Assembly (NCBI GenBank): GCA_963815655.1
Contig: CAWFHK010000001.1
Span: forward strand, 2,976,001 to 3,040,000
Length of the DNA stretch: 64,000 nt
DNA from: JAWOLE01 sp963815655
GTDB taxonomy: Bacteria > Acidobacteriota > Thermoanaerobaculia > UBA5066 > Gp7-AA6
Direction of reading: 5' to 3'
Part shown: positions 9,331 to 18,481 of the stretch, piece after piece
Layout: each line of letters starts with the position of its first letter
Numbering within the stretch: position 1 is the stretch's first letter
Made by a program: the position numbers and the translations under genes
Notes under the pieces: model-generated
Database searches by the model: none
The model's input: only the letters and a program-made list of their open reading frames with translations
Told to the model about the DNA's origin: nothing

Positions 9331-9513
9331 ACCCCGGGCTCTCGACCTCAACGCTCGCTTCGCGAGTCCCGCACATCGACCGGGTGTGTGAGTCCCTGAA
9401 TCGAACGCGCGACGAAACCGAATTCTCGGGTCCCGGTGCCGGAGCGATAAGCTCTGCTGCTGAATCTCCGTGTGCGGGCGCGCGGCGCGCTCACGAAAAG
9501 GAAAGAGATAAAG

Positions 9514-12500
9514 ATGAAGACAGCGAAGCTCTTCGTGCCGGCTCTGCTCGTTCTCGCGATGGTCGCTGTGGGAGTGCCGGCGGCGCAGCCGACGCCGGCG
9601 GCGACACCCGCTCCCATGTCGTCTCCGCAAACGAAGACCGAGGAGAAGCCGAAGGCCGGGGAGAAGAAGTGGAACGTCGAGGCGCCTCCCTACCCGATGC
9701 CGGTCGAGGCGGCGATCGACACGGACGAGGGGACGTGGATGAGCCTCGACGTGTCGCCCGACGGCAGGGAGATCGCGTTCGATCTCCTGGGCGACATCTA
9801 TGTCGTTCCGATGGCCGGTGGAGAGGCGCGGGCGCTCACCTCGGGAGTCGCCTGGGACATGCAGCCCCGCTATTCGCCCGACGGGAAGCGCATCGCGTTC
9901 ACGTCCGACCGCTCGGGCGGGGACAACGTCTGGGTGATGGACCGCGACGGCTCGCATCCCGCACAGGTGACGAAGGAAGAATTCCGGCTCACCAACAGCG
10001 CCGTCTGGGCGCCGGACGGCGACTTCCTCGCCGCCCGGAAGCACTTCACCGGCACGCGCTCGCTCGGCTCGGGGGAGATCTGGCTCTATCACCGCTCCGG
10101 GGGCGAGGGGACACAGATGGTCAAGCGTCCCAACGAGCAGAAGGACCTGGGCGAGCCGGCGTTCTCGCCCGACGGCCGCTACCTCTACTACAGCCAGGAC
10201 GTCACGCCGGGGAGGATCTTCCAGTACAACAAGGACCCGCACGGCGAGATCTACGCGATAGAGCGCCTGGACCGGGTGACCGGGCGGACCGACCGTTTCG
10301 TGCGCGGACCGGGAGGATCGGTCCGCCCGACGCCGTCGCCCGACGGGAAGTGGCTCGCCTTCGTCCGCCGCGTCCGCTTCAAGACGGTTCTCCTCGTCAA
10401 GGATCTCGTCTCGGGGCACGAGCGGCCGCTCTTCGACGGCCTCGACCGCGACATGCAGGAGACCTGGGCGATCCACGGCGTCTATCCCGCGATGGCCTGG
10501 ACTCCCGACAGCCGCGCGATCGTGGTGTGGGCGGGGGGAAAGATCCGGCGCGTGGAGCGCGGGAGCGGGCAGAGTGCCGTCGTCCCGTTCCACGTCAGGG
10601 ACACGCGCCGGAAGGCGGAGGCCGTGCGCTTTCCCGTGAAGGTCGCGCCGGACCGCTTCCCGGTCAGGATGCTGCGCTGGGTGACCGTCTCGCCGAAGGG
10701 GGACGAAGTCGCCTACGAGGCGCTGGGGCACATCTGGGTCAGAGCACTCTGTCCTGGCGGGGGACCTTGCGGTCCCCCGGGCCCCCTGCCGGACGGGACG
10801 CCCCGCCGCCTGACGAAGCAGTCCGATCACTTCGAGCTGTATCCCTCCTTCTCCCGCGACGGCCGGTGGATCGTGTACGCGACCTGGAACGACGAGAAGG
10901 CGGGGACGGTGCGGATCGCGCCGGCCGGAGGGGGCGAGGGGCGCGTCGTGACGGCAGAGCCGGGTCTTTACCGCGAGCCCGTCTTCTCGCCCGACGGGAC
11001 GAGGATCGTCTACCAGAAGGACACCGGCGGATTCCTCGTCACGCCCGACTGGTCGTCGGACACCGGGCTCTACTGCGTGCCCGCGGCGGGAGGCAAGGCC
11101 GCGCTCGTGTCGCGGGACGGATTCGCCCCGCAGTTCGGCGAGGGAAGCGACCGCGTCTATTTCACGAAGCTCGAGCAGACCGAGGCGAGCCGCGAGCAGC
11201 GCGAGGACGAGAAGCGCGTCTTCGCCTCCTGCGCCCTGGATGGCGCCGACCCGCGCGAGCACTACGTCTCCGACAACGCCACAGAGTTCGCGATCTCGCC
11301 CGACGAGAAGTGGCTCGCCTTCCGGGAGCGCTACAACGCGTTCGTGACTCCGTTCGTCCGAACGGGAAAGCGGATCGAGATCGGCCCGAAGTCCAAGTCG
11401 CTTCCCGTGGCGCGCGTCTCGAAGGACGCCGGCGAGTACCTCCACTGGTCCGGCGATTCGAAGAGCCTTCACTGGTCGCTTGGCCCGGAGCTCTTCACGC
11501 GGGCCCTCCCGGAGGCCTTCGCGTTTCTCCCGGGCGCGTCCGAGAAGCTGCCGGAGGCTCCGGAGAAGGGAACGCCGATCGGGTTCGAGGCCGCCGCGGA
11601 CATTCCGAGCGGCTCGCTCGCGCTCGTCGGCGGGCGCGTCGTCACGATGCGCGGCGGCGGCGACGAGGTGATCGAGGACGGCGTCGTGATCGTGGAGGGC
11701 AACCGCATCAAGGCGGTCGGGCGGCGCGCGGACGTCCCGGTTCCCGCCGGGGCCCGCGTCGTGGACGTCTCGGGCAAGACCGTCCTGCCCGGCATCGTGG
11801 ACGCCCACTGGCACGGGCCTCTCGGCTCCGACGGCCTGATCCCGCAGCAGAACTGGTCCACCGACGCCGGCCTCGCCTTCGGCGTGACGACGGCGCACGA
11901 CCCTTCGCACGACACGGCGGAGTTCTTCGCCGCGAGCGAGATGGCGCGCGCCGGGTTGATCCGGGCGCCCCGGCTCTTCTCCACCGGCACGATCCTCTAT
12001 GGCGCCGGAGGAGACATCCGGGTGGAGATCGACAGCCTGGACGACGCGCGCGCGAATTTGAAGCGCCTGAAGGCGGTCGGCGCGTTCAGCGTCAAAAGCT
12101 ACAACCAGCCGCGGCGCGAGCAGCGGCAGCAGATTCTCGCGGCGGCGCGAGAGCTCGGCATGATGGTCGTCCCGGAGGGAGGGTCTCTCTTCGAGCACAA
12201 CATGACGATGGTCGTGGACGGCCACACCGGCGTCGAGCACACCCTGCCGGTCGCGCGCATCTACAAGGACGTGCTCCAGCTCTGGCCGAAGGGGGGCGTG
12301 GGGTACACGCCGACGCTCCTCGTCGGGTACGGCGGCCTCTTCGGAGAGACGTACTGGTACCAGCACACCAACGTCTGGGAGAACCCGCGCCTCTCCAGGT
12401 TCGTGCCCCCTGCGGTGCTCGACGCCCGCTCGATGCGCCGCGTGATGGCGCCCGAGGAGGACTTCAATCACTTCGCGATCGCGCGGATCGCCAAGGAGCT

Positions 12501-12852
12501 CCTCGACGCCGGCGTCTCGGTGCAGCTCGGCGCGCACGGCCAGCGCGAGGGGCTCGGCGCGCACTGGGAGCTCTGGATGATGGTCCAGGGAGGCATGACG
12601 CCGCACCAGGCCTTGAAGTGCGGGACCTGGAACGGCGCGCGCTACCTGGGCCTCGACGCCGACATCGGGTCGCTGGAGGCGGGCAAGCTCGCCGACATCA
12701 TCGTGATCGACGGGAACCCCCTGGCCGACATCCGCCAGAGCGAGAGGGTCCTCTACACTCTCGCCAACGGCCGTCTCTACGACGCCGCGACGATGAACCA
12801 GGCGGGCAATCACCCCGCGCAGCGGGCGAAGTACTTCTGGGAAAAGGACTGA
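9514..12852 (+). CDS. Secreted TolB-like beta-propeller fused to amidohydrolase
   Basis: 1,112 residues. A signal peptide (MKTAKLFVPALLVLAMVAVG) and Pro/Ala linker lead into about 600 residues of WD40-like/PD40 propeller blades with repeated SPDGK, SPDGR and SPDGT turns. From about residue 690 comes a composite-barrel amidohydrolase: GRVVTMRGGGDEVIEDG, then PGIVDAHWHG with the HxH metal site at about 764-766, and C-terminal AGKLADIIVIDGNPL. This fusion is a known secreted amidohydrolase family; the substrate is unknown (peptide-like amides or small amidines are plausible). The start ATG 9514 follows AAAGGAAAGAG. A short Gly/Pro-rich insert (CPGGGPCGPPGPLPDG) interrupts one propeller blade. 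Confidence 0.9.
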   Translation: MKTAKLFVPALLVLAMVAVGVPAAQPTPAATPAPMSSPQTKTEEKPKAGEKKWNVEAPPYPMPVEAAIDTDEGTWMSLDVSPDGREIAFDLLGDIYVVPMAGGEARALTSGVAWDMQPRYSPDGKRIAFTSDRSGGDNVWVMDRDGSHPAQVTKEEFRLTNSAVWAPDGDFLAARKHFTGTRSLGSGEIWLYHRSGGEGTQMVKRPNEQKDLGEPAFSPDGRYLYYSQDVTPGRIFQYNKDPHGEIYAIERLDRVTGRTDRFVRGPGGSVRPTPSPDGKWLAFVRRVRFKTVLLVKDLVSGHERPLFDGLDRDMQETWAIHGVYPAMAWTPDSRAIVVWAGGKIRRVERGSGQSAVVPFHVRDTRRKAEAVRFPVKVAPDRFPVRMLRWVTVSPKGDEVAYEALGHIWVRALCPGGGPCGPPGPLPDGTPRRLTKQSDHFELYPSFSRDGRWIVYATWNDEKAGTVRIAPAGGGEGRVVTAEPGLYREPVFSPDGTRIVYQKDTGGFLVTPDWSSDTGLYCVPAAGGKAALVSRDGFAPQFGEGSDRVYFTKLEQTEASREQREDEKRVFASCALDGADPREHYVSDNATEFAISPDEKWLAFRERYNAFVTPFVRTGKRIEIGPKSKSLPVARVSKDAGEYLHWSGDSKSLHWSLGPELFTRALPEAFAFLPGASEKLPEAPEKGTPIGFEAAADIPSGSLALVGGRVVTMRGGGDEVIEDGVVIVEGNRIKAVGRRADVPVPAGARVVDVSGKTVLPGIVDAHWHGPLGSDGLIPQQNWSTDAGLAFGVTTAHDPSHDTAEFFAASEMARAGLIRAPRLFSTGTILYGAGGDIRVEIDSLDDARANLKRLKAVGAFSVKSYNQPRREQRQQILAAARELGMMVVPEGGSLFEHNMTMVVDGHTGVEHTLPVARIYKDVLQLWPKGGVGYTPTLLVGYGGLFGETYWYQHTNVWENPRLSRFVPPAVLDARSMRRVMAPEEDFNHFAIARIAKELLDAGVSVQLGAHGQREGLGAHWELWMMVQGGMTPHQALKCGTWNGARYLGLDADIGSLEAGKLADIIVIDGNPLADIRQSERVLYTLANGRLYDAATMNQAGNHPAQRAKYFWEKD

Positions 12853-12886
12853 AGACGGACCTGGAGAGATCCGAAAGGAGATCGCC

Positions 12887-13465
12887 ATGCGCCTGCGCAG
12901 GACCATCGTCCCGATCCCGGCCGCGCTCCTTTTCCTGGCGGGGCCGGCCACCGTGACGCCTCGCGACGGCAAACCGATCGAGACGTTCACCGCGTATGCC
13001 GCCGCCATCGGCACCGGCCGGACGGCCGCCGTCCGCATCGAGATCGACCGGTGGTCCACGGACGAGGAGCGCGAGCGCCTGCTCGCCACATTGCAGGAAT
13101 CCGGGCCCGACAAGCTCCTTGACGCCCTCCAGGACGTCCGGCCGCCCGTCGGCAGGATCTGGACGCCCCAGTCTCTCTCCTACGACCTCTTCTACGCCCG
13201 CAGCGATCCGTCTCCCGCCGGCGGCCGCCGCGTAATCCTCGCGGCGAATCGCCCCGTGTCGTTCCAGGAGATGAGGAATCCCTCGCGCCGGATCCGGTAC
13301 CAGTTCACCCTGATCGAGATCCACATCGACAGGGACGGGAAGGGAGAAGGCAAGGTCGTCCCGGCCGCGCGCGTGAGCTGGGACAAGCAAGCGAAGAAGA
13401 TTGAGATCGAGAACTACGACGCGCTGCCCGTGGACCTCCTGAAGGTCACCGCGAAAACGCCCTGA
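12887..13465 (+). CDS. Conserved hypothetical secreted protein
   Basis: 192 residues, 34 bp after the amidohydrolase gene and probably in the same transcript. Start ATG 12887 has a clear AAAGGAG site. A short N-terminal hydrophobic stretch (residues 6-19) looks like a signal peptide or anchor. The body has alternating beta strands and charged loops (RTAAVRIEIDRWSTDEER, then YQFTLIEIHIDRDGKGEG) ending in a Lys-rich segment. I do not recognise a named domain; the strand pattern suggests a compact beta-rich periplasmic protein. Function unknown. Confidence 0.75.
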   Translation: MRLRRTIVPIPAALLFLAGPATVTPRDGKPIETFTAYAAAIGTGRTAAVRIEIDRWSTDEERERLLATLQESGPDKLLDALQDVRPPVGRIWTPQSLSYDLFYARSDPSPAGGRRVILAANRPVSFQEMRNPSRRIRYQFTLIEIHIDRDGKGEGKVVPAARVSWDKQAKKIEIENYDALPVDLLKVTAKTP

Positions 13466-13513
13466 GGAACCGCGGCGGATCCGCCGGCATTCGCCGCCAT
13501 CCGGCTCCCCTTC

Positions 13514-13987
13514 TCAGCGCTCGCGGTCTTTCCGGTCCCGGTCGTGATGATGGTGGCGGCGCTCCCGCTCGAGCTCCCGCTCATGTTCGCGCTCGTGCCG
13601 ACGCCACTCGCGGCGGGCGCGGACGTCTTCGCCGACGATCACGGTCTGGGTGGACCAGTGGCCGGGCTCGTAGATGTACCCCCGTTCAGAACGGATGTAT
13701 CGCGGCGCGATCCAGTACGCGTCCGGAGCCGCGGGACGCTCCCAGCGGCCGGGAACCCAATCCCAGCGCGAGGCGCCCCAATTCCAGAAGCCGGCGACCC
13801 AGACATAGTCCCGTCCGGGACGATGGGGCCGGCGCTCGTGTCGAAGCGCCGGCGGCTTGCCCACCGTGATTCGCACGTCCAGTCCCGGCAGCGGCGGCGG
13901 GAAAGGTATCTGCGGCAGGGCCGGAGCGGCCAGGCCGCAGAAGACGATCGCAGACAGAATCGCTCGCCGAAGAACCTTGAATTGCAT
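13514..13987 (-). CDS. YXWGXW-repeat secreted protein
   Basis: 157 residues with an N-terminal signal peptide (to about residue 25, ALPQ). The middle carries aromatic repeats of the YXWGXW/WxxGxW type: YVWVAGFWNWGASRWDWVPG, then RWERPAAPDAYWIAPRY, then YEPGHW. The C-terminus is a strongly charged Arg/His/Glu tail (repeated HERE and RERRHHHHDRD-like segments), probably disordered and able to bind metal or polyanion. Such proteins are envelope-associated, with no established activity. It is convergent with the hypothetical gene to its left. Confidence 0.85.
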   Translation of the reverse strand: MQFKVLRRAILSAIVFCGLAAPALPQIPFPPPLPGLDVRITVGKPPALRHERRPHRPGRDYVWVAGFWNWGASRWDWVPGRWERPAAPDAYWIAPRYIRSERGYIYEPGHWSTQTVIVGEDVRARREWRRHEREHERELERERRHHHHDRDRKDRER

Positions 13988-14112
13988 AAGACCTCCTGTG
14001 CCGTGTTTCCGCGACTGACGCTTGATTTAGCAAGTCACGTGCCATGCCGCGTTCGCGATTCCGCGCCGCGAGGCCCGAGATAAGATGGCAATGTCGATCG
14101 CGAAAGGACGGA

Positions 14113-14640
14113 GTGAGTGACGTGGAGACGCTCGATTTCGAAAAGCTGAACCTGAGGGACGCCCTGGACCTTGCCATCCTCATCGAGGAGGAGGCGGGCG
14201 AGCGCTACCTGGAGTTCGCGGAACAGATGGAGAACCAGCACACGGCCGAGGCGGCGAAGTTCTTCCGAACCATGATCGTCAACGAGGCCAAGCACGGCGA
14301 GGAGCTGGCGGCGCGGCGGCGGGCCCTCTTCGGAGAGGAGACCCGGCGGGTGGACCGCTCGCTGCTCTGGGACGTGGAGGCGCCGGAATACGAGAAGGCG
14401 CGAGCCTTTATGTCGCAGCGCGAGGCTCTGGAAGTCGCCCTCGCGTCCGAGAGGAAGGCGCAGGCTTTCTTCGCCGAGGCGGTGAAACACGTGACCGACC
14501 CCGAGGTCCGGAAACTCTTCGCCCAGCTGCGCGAGGAGGAAGTCCTCCACGAGCAGATGGTGGCCGGCGAGCTCTCCGCGCTGCCGCCGCCGACAGACAT
14601 CGATCCCTCAGACTACGCCGACGAGCCGGTCGCGCAGTAA
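14113..14640 (+). CDS. Ferritin-like / rubrerythrin-family protein
   Basis: 175-residue four-helix-bundle protein. Two repeats of the diiron carboxylate pattern are visible: EEEAGERYLEFAE followed by NEAKHGEEL, and ASERKAQAFFAEA followed by REEEVLHEQM, giving the E...ExxH ... E...ExxH ligands of the rubrerythrin/erythrin fold. No C-terminal rubredoxin Cys pairs, so erythrin-like: peroxide scavenging or iron handling. GTG 14113 is chosen because AAGGACGGA lies directly upstream; ATG 14044 would add 23 Arg-rich residues unlike the family. Confidence 0.9.
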   Translation: MSDVETLDFEKLNLRDALDLAILIEEEAGERYLEFAEQMENQHTAEAAKFFRTMIVNEAKHGEELAARRRALFGEETRRVDRSLLWDVEAPEYEKARAFMSQREALEVALASERKAQAFFAEAVKHVTDPEVRKLFAQLREEEVLHEQMVAGELSALPPPTDIDPSDYADEPVAQ

Positions 14641-14669
14641 GCCGGCAAGGACGCCGGCCGCGCGAGCCG

Positions 14670-15554
14670 TCAGGAGCGCGCGATGGCCCTGCGGACCCGA
14701 TCGAGATCCCGCCGCTTCTTCTTGTCGAGCTTCGGGAAGGTGAGATCGAGGTCCTCGAGGGTCTCGACAATCACGGCGGCCACGACGACCCGGGTGAACC
14801 ACTTGTGGTCGGCCGGGACGGCGTACCAGGGCGCCCATTTCGTGCTGGTGGCGGAGATCATCTCTTCGTAGGCGCGCGCATAGTCCTTCCAGAGCCTCCG
14901 CTCCGCGGCGTCAGCCCCCGAGAACTTCCAGTTCTTGTCCGGGTCGTCCAGGCGCGCGAGGAGCCGCTTTTTCTGCTCCTCCCGGGAAACGTTCAGGAAG
15001 AACTTTCGGATGACCGTGCCGTTCCGGGCCAGATGACGCTCGAAGGCATTGATGTCGTCGTACCGTTCCCGCCAGATGCTCTTCGTGACGAGCTCCCCCG
15101 GAAGCTTCTGCGACTCGAGGATCTCTTTGTGGACGCGGACGACGAGGACCTCCTCGTAGTGCGAGCGGTTGAAGATGCCGATGTCGCCCCGCTCCGGCAA
15201 GTGCCGGGCGGCGCGCCAGAGAAAGTCGTGGTCGAGCTCCTCGGCGGAGGGCTCCTTGAAGGAGTGGACGTGAACGCCCTGCGGGTTGACGCCCGAGAGG
15301 ACGTGCTTGATGGTCCCGTCCTTGCCCGCGGCGTCCATCCCCTGGAAGACGAGCAGGAGCGCCCATCGGTCCTGGGCATAGAGCTTGTCCTGCAGCGAGA
15401 GGAGATCCTTCACGCCCCTCTCCAGGAGCGCCCCGGCCTCCTCCTTCTCCAGGTCGAGGCCGCCGGTGTCTGCCGGATCCCATCGGTCGAGGCGGAACCT
15501 CCCGCCCGCGCCGACACGGTACCGCTCGACGAGCTTCCGTTCCGCCTTCTTCAC
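14670..15554 (-). CDS. ppk2: Polyphosphate kinase 2 family protein
   Basis: PPK2 transfers phosphate between polyphosphate and nucleotides (typically ADP/AMP to ATP/ADP). 294 residues from GTG 15554, the standard single-domain length. Seen: Walker A FQGMDAAGKDGTIKHV (about 70-85), the FKEPSAEELDHDFLWR signature with lid residues, Walker B and the GDIGIFNRSHYEE motif, and ending in DKKKRRDLDRVR. The motif set fits the class that phosphorylates nucleoside mono- or diphosphates; the exact class cannot be fixed here. It is convergent with the ferritin-like gene. Confidence 0.94.
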   Translation of the reverse strand: MKKAERKLVERYRVGAGGRFRLDRWDPADTGGLDLEKEEAGALLERGVKDLLSLQDKLYAQDRWALLLVFQGMDAAGKDGTIKHVLSGVNPQGVHVHSFKEPSAEELDHDFLWRAARHLPERGDIGIFNRSHYEEVLVVRVHKEILESQKLPGELVTKSIWRERYDDINAFERHLARNGTVIRKFFLNVSREEQKKRLLARLDDPDKNWKFSGADAAERRLWKDYARAYEEMISATSTKWAPWYAVPADHKWFTRVVVAAVIVETLEDLDLTFPKLDKKKRRDLDRVRRAIARS

Positions 15555-15582
15555 CGCCCGGCCATCCTACTGCGCGGGTGGC

Positions 15583-15948
15583 TCAACGGCGGCTGTGCCT
15601 GGGCGCGTCCGGGCTCGCGAGCCGGTCCGCGAAGCTCGCTGGAGCGCGGAGGCGCCAGGCGACGGCGAGCGCCTCGCGCACGGCGCTCCTCTTCGCGGGC
15701 CGCAGCCGCACGTTCGTCGCTCCCTGGCGTCCCCAGCCCCCCTTGACGGGCTGAAAGGTGTCCGGCTCGATCTGAACGAAGAGCTCCTGCTCATCCGGCG
15801 CCAGCTTCACCATCGCCCACCCCGCGTCCGGCACGCCGAGGGTCGCGAAGATCTTTCCGCCCACGCGAAAGTCGGGGTGCCCCATGTGCGACGACTCGAC
15901 GGCCCCGGGCAAACCGAGAGCCATCTTTCGAAACTCGTTCGCCGTCAC
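15583..15948 (-). CDS. MmcQ/YjbR family protein
   Basis: 121 residues from GTG 15948. The sequence has the YjbR-like order: EFRKMALGLPGAVESSHMGHPDFRVGGKIFATL, WAMVKLAPDEQELF, then GWGRQGATNVRL and a basic C-terminus. This small double-wing DNA-binding-like fold is widespread, but its cellular role is not established. Single gene between PPK2 and the cardiolipin synthase-like gene, all on the minus strand with short gaps. Confidence 0.88.
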   Translation of the reverse strand: MTANEFRKMALGLPGAVESSHMGHPDFRVGGKIFATLGVPDAGWAMVKLAPDEQELFVQIEPDTFQPVKGGWGRQGATNVRLRPAKRSAVREALAVAWRLRAPASFADRLASPDAPRHSRR

Positions 15949-15974
15949 GAGGAGATCATTTCAGACTTCGGAGG

Positions 15975-17249
15975 TCAGAGGACTGGTCCGAGCCGGCGGG
16001 CGAAGGCGTCGCCCATCCTGTGGAGGAAGGATCGGCGCGCCCAGGCCGCCGCCGTGACTTCGACCGACTCCTCGAGGTCCTTTTCGAATTGCTCGGAAAA
16101 AACGCGGCCGGTCTCCTCGTCCAGCATGACGATGTTGCACTCGGCGTTGAAGTGGAACGAGCGGAAGTCGAGGTTGCTCGATCCGGCGAGCGAAACGAAG
16201 TCGTCGGCGACGGCCGTCTTGGCATGGAGCACCGCCTTCTGATACTCGAAGATCCGGACGCCACGCTCGAGGAGCGCCTTGTAGTAACCGTGCCCGGCGT
16301 GGCGCACCAGCGGCACGTCGCTGCGGCCGGGCAGGAGCAGCCGGACGTCCACGCCTCGCCGGGCTGCCTCTCCCAGGCGCTCGACGGCCCGCCACCGCGG
16401 AGCGAAGTAGGCGTTGGTGACCCAGAGCCGCCGGCGCGCGCCTCCCACGATGGCGGCGAGGGCCGAGGCGATTTCGTCGGTCCCGCGGAAGGGACGCGAG
16501 TCCAGCACCAGGATCGCCACGCCGCCGGTTTCCGGCTCGATCGGCTCGAGAGCGATCGGAGTGCCGCCGGCGGCGTCCCACGCCTCGGTGAACACGATCG
16601 CCATGCCCCACGCCGCGGGGCCTTCCACCCGGACGTGCGTGTCGCGCCACGGTCCCCCGTGGGACGAGAGGCTCGAGCCGTACTCGTCGCCGATGTTCAT
16701 TCCCCCCGTGAAGGCGGTCCTTCCGTCGACGACGAGGATCTTGCGGTGGTCGCGAAACGGCTGCAGGAGGAGGTGCGGAAAAAGAGGGTGGAAGAGCCGG
16801 ACCTCGATTCCCAGCGCGCGCATCTCGTTCCAGAAGGCGCGGCGCGTCGCGATGGAGCCGAACGCGTCGGCCAGAACGCGCACCGCGACCCCCCGGCCGA
16901 CCGCGCGGCCAAGCGTCTCCAGGAGGTTGCGGCCCGTCGCGTCGTCCTTGAAGATGTACGACTCGACGAGCACTTCCTTCCGCGCCGCGTCGATCGCGGC
17001 GAGCATGGCGTCGAACGTCTCCGGCCCGCGGAAGAACGCCCCTACGCGGTTGCCTTCGAGGATCGGCGACTCGTCGATCCTGCGGAGAAGGACCGCGAAC
17101 CCGGGATCTCGCAGTCCCTCCGGGAGGCCCGCGACGAGCTTTCCGACCGACTCGACGCGCAGCTCCGGCGGCAGCGTTCGCCACGGCCGGGGGCGAAGCA
17201 ACGGACGCAGCCACTTTCTTCGCGGTCTCATCCTTTTTCGCAGCCTCAT
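15975..17249 (-). CDS. Phospholipase D-family cardiolipin synthase-like protein
   Basis: 424 residues with two PLD half-sites. The first HKD motif is HRKILVVDGRTAFTGGMNIGD and the second is HAKTAVADDFVSLAGSSNLD, each with the downstream Gly/Asn pair. Expected reaction: phosphatidyl transfer between two phosphatidylglycerols to give cardiolipin. Classical Cls has two N-terminal transmembrane helices; here the N-terminus is a basic segment (RLRKRMRPRRKW) without them, closer to the ClsB-like soluble type. ATG 17249 is used; ATG 17231 is also possible. Confidence 0.9.
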   Translation of the reverse strand: MRLRKRMRPRRKWLRPLLRPRPWRTLPPELRVESVGKLVAGLPEGLRDPGFAVLLRRIDESPILEGNRVGAFFRGPETFDAMLAAIDAARKEVLVESYIFKDDATGRNLLETLGRAVGRGVAVRVLADAFGSIATRRAFWNEMRALGIEVRLFHPLFPHLLLQPFRDHRKILVVDGRTAFTGGMNIGDEYGSSLSSHGGPWRDTHVRVEGPAAWGMAIVFTEAWDAAGGTPIALEPIEPETGGVAILVLDSRPFRGTDEIASALAAIVGGARRRLWVTNAYFAPRWRAVERLGEAARRGVDVRLLLPGRSDVPLVRHAGHGYYKALLERGVRIFEYQKAVLHAKTAVADDFVSLAGSSNLDFRSFHFNAECNIVMLDEETGRVFSEQFEKDLEESVEVTAAAWARRSFLHRMGDAFARRLGPVL

Positions 17250-17314
17250 CGGGACGCAATGAAATCAGAGTTGCGAAAAAGAAGCGGGCCCTTCTTCGGT
17301 GCCGACCGGACCGG

Positions 17315-18067
17315 CTACCTGTCCCAGAACCCGACCACCCGGCCGATGCGGCCGTCAGGGGAAAGGTCGAAAACGTTCACGCCGGTGCCGGCGGGATCGC
17401 CGTTCTCCTTCTTCGCGGTCCAGGGGGCGATCGCGGTGCCGTGCGACCGGCGGACGTCTCCGGAACGGACGAGAGTCATGCCGGGCATGAAGAGCTGGAC
17501 GGCGTCGAGGTTCGCGAGCATCTCGTCCAGCCCCTCGGTCGCGCTGTAGGCGTCGCGAAACACGATCCCCGGCGTCGCGCAGGACTCCATCAGCCGGCGG
17601 CGGGTCTTCGGGTCGGGCTCGCCCCAGGCGCGCAGGAACGCGTCCACGCGCTCCGAGACCCCCGCGTGATTCTCCTCGGCGACGGCCTTCGAGAAGAGAG
17701 CGAGCTGGTAGCGCCACCCCTGCACGAAGTGGTCGCGGATCTTCGCGCTCGAGAAGGCGTGCCGCAGCTTCAGGAGGGTCCCCTCGCGCGTCTCTTCGAG
17801 GTCGATCGCGACCAGCGACTCGACTCCTCCGGCCATGACGTAGGTGAAGACGATGCGCCCGGGCGGCTCGATCTCGCGGACCTCTCCGGAAGCCGTGATT
17901 CCGTTGGGATAGTGGATGAACACCTCGCCGCCCGGCCGCGGATCGATCCGCGAGCCCTCCCCCCACCACCGGGCGAAGCGTTCCGAGTCGGTGAAGTAGG
18001 CGAAAACCGCATCGCGCCGCGCGCAGATGGAGATCTGGCGCTCCAGGGATTCGTTCAGCTCGGACAT
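17315..18067 (-). CDS. SRPBCC (AHSA1-type) protein fused to SnoaL-like domain
   Basis: 250 residues. The N-terminal half is an Aha1/START-like barrel (AVFAYFTDSERFARWWGEGS, PGGEVFIHYPNG, VFTYV, then HAFSSAKIRDHFVQGWRYQL). The C-terminal half resembles an NTF2/SnoaL fold (ERVDAFLRAWGEPDP, ending VVGFWDR). ATG 18067 has AAAGGACGGA upstream; a TTG at 18085 overlapping the ArsR stop is the alternative. It lies immediately downstream of an ArsR gene in the usual ArsR-SRPBCC arrangement, so it is probably the regulator's main target. Ligand unknown. Confidence 0.88.
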   Translation of the reverse strand: MSELNESLERQISICARRDAVFAYFTDSERFARWWGEGSRIDPRPGGEVFIHYPNGITASGEVREIEPPGRIVFTYVMAGGVESLVAIDLEETREGTLLKLRHAFSSAKIRDHFVQGWRYQLALFSKAVAEENHAGVSERVDAFLRAWGEPDPKTRRRLMESCATPGIVFRDAYSATEGLDEMLANLDAVQLFMPGMTLVRSGDVRRSHGTAIAPWTAKKENGDPAGTGVNVFDLSPDGRIGRVVGFWDR

Positions 18068-18081
18068 GACTCCGTCCTTTC

Positions 18082-18405
18082 TCAACGGCGCCGGCGCCGT
18101 CCGGTTTTCGCTTCAGACTCGGCGCAGCGCTTCAAGTCGGAGAGCGCCTCGTCCCACATCGTTTCCAGCCACTGGCCCAGGGGCCCGAGCTCCTCGCGGC
18201 GGGCGGCGTAGTAGTGGAATCGCCCTTCGTCCCGGCGCGCGACGAGACCCGCCGCCTCGAGCACCTTGAGGTGCTGCGAGATGGCACCGAAGCTCACCTC
18301 CGGATGCGCGCGGCGGATGTCTCCGGCCGTTCTCTCCCCGTCCCACACGAGCCGGAGGATCTCCCGGCGGCGCGGCGCGGCAAGGGCCTGGAAGACGGCG
18401 GCCAT
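18082..18405 (-). CDS. ArsR-family winged-helix repressor
   Basis: 107-residue metal-independent-looking ArsR/SmtB regulator. Winged helix: LAAPRRREILRLVWDGERTAGDIRRAHPEVSFGAISQHLKVLEAAGLVARRDEGRFHYY with the recognition helix in SFGAISQHLKVL. No CVC metal-sensing motif, consistent with the SdpR-like branch that pairs with SRPBCC proteins. It is followed 14 bp later by the SRPBCC-SnoaL gene and preceded by a dyad operator candidate at 18414-18429, which suggests autoregulation. Confidence 0.93.
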   Translation of the reverse strand: MAAVFQALAAPRRREILRLVWDGERTAGDIRRAHPEVSFGAISQHLKVLEAAGLVARRDEGRFHYYAARREELGPLGQWLETMWDEALSDLKRCAESEAKTGRRRRR

Positions 18406-18413
18406 AAAGATAA

Positions 18414-18429
18414 TTTAGCAAAGACTAAA
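18414..18429. promoter_or_regulatory. Candidate ArsR operator (TTTAG-N6-CTAAA dyad)
   Basis: Perfect 5-bp arms TTTAG and CTAAA around six bases, 9 bp upstream of the ArsR ATG in an otherwise GC-rich region. Position and symmetry fit an autoregulatory operator; binding is inferred. Confidence 0.55.
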
Positions 18430-18481
18430 ATGATACGCAAGGCGCCGATCACGCTTTCTCGCACGAGCGCGGAGCACCGGA

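Noticed and set aside
7525..13113. A minus-strand open frame of about 1,862 codons opposite the malic enzyme and amidohydrolase
   Set aside because: Arg/His/Asp-rich, no domain logic, and exactly antisense to two well-supported genes. High GC with GC-rich third positions keeps such frames open.
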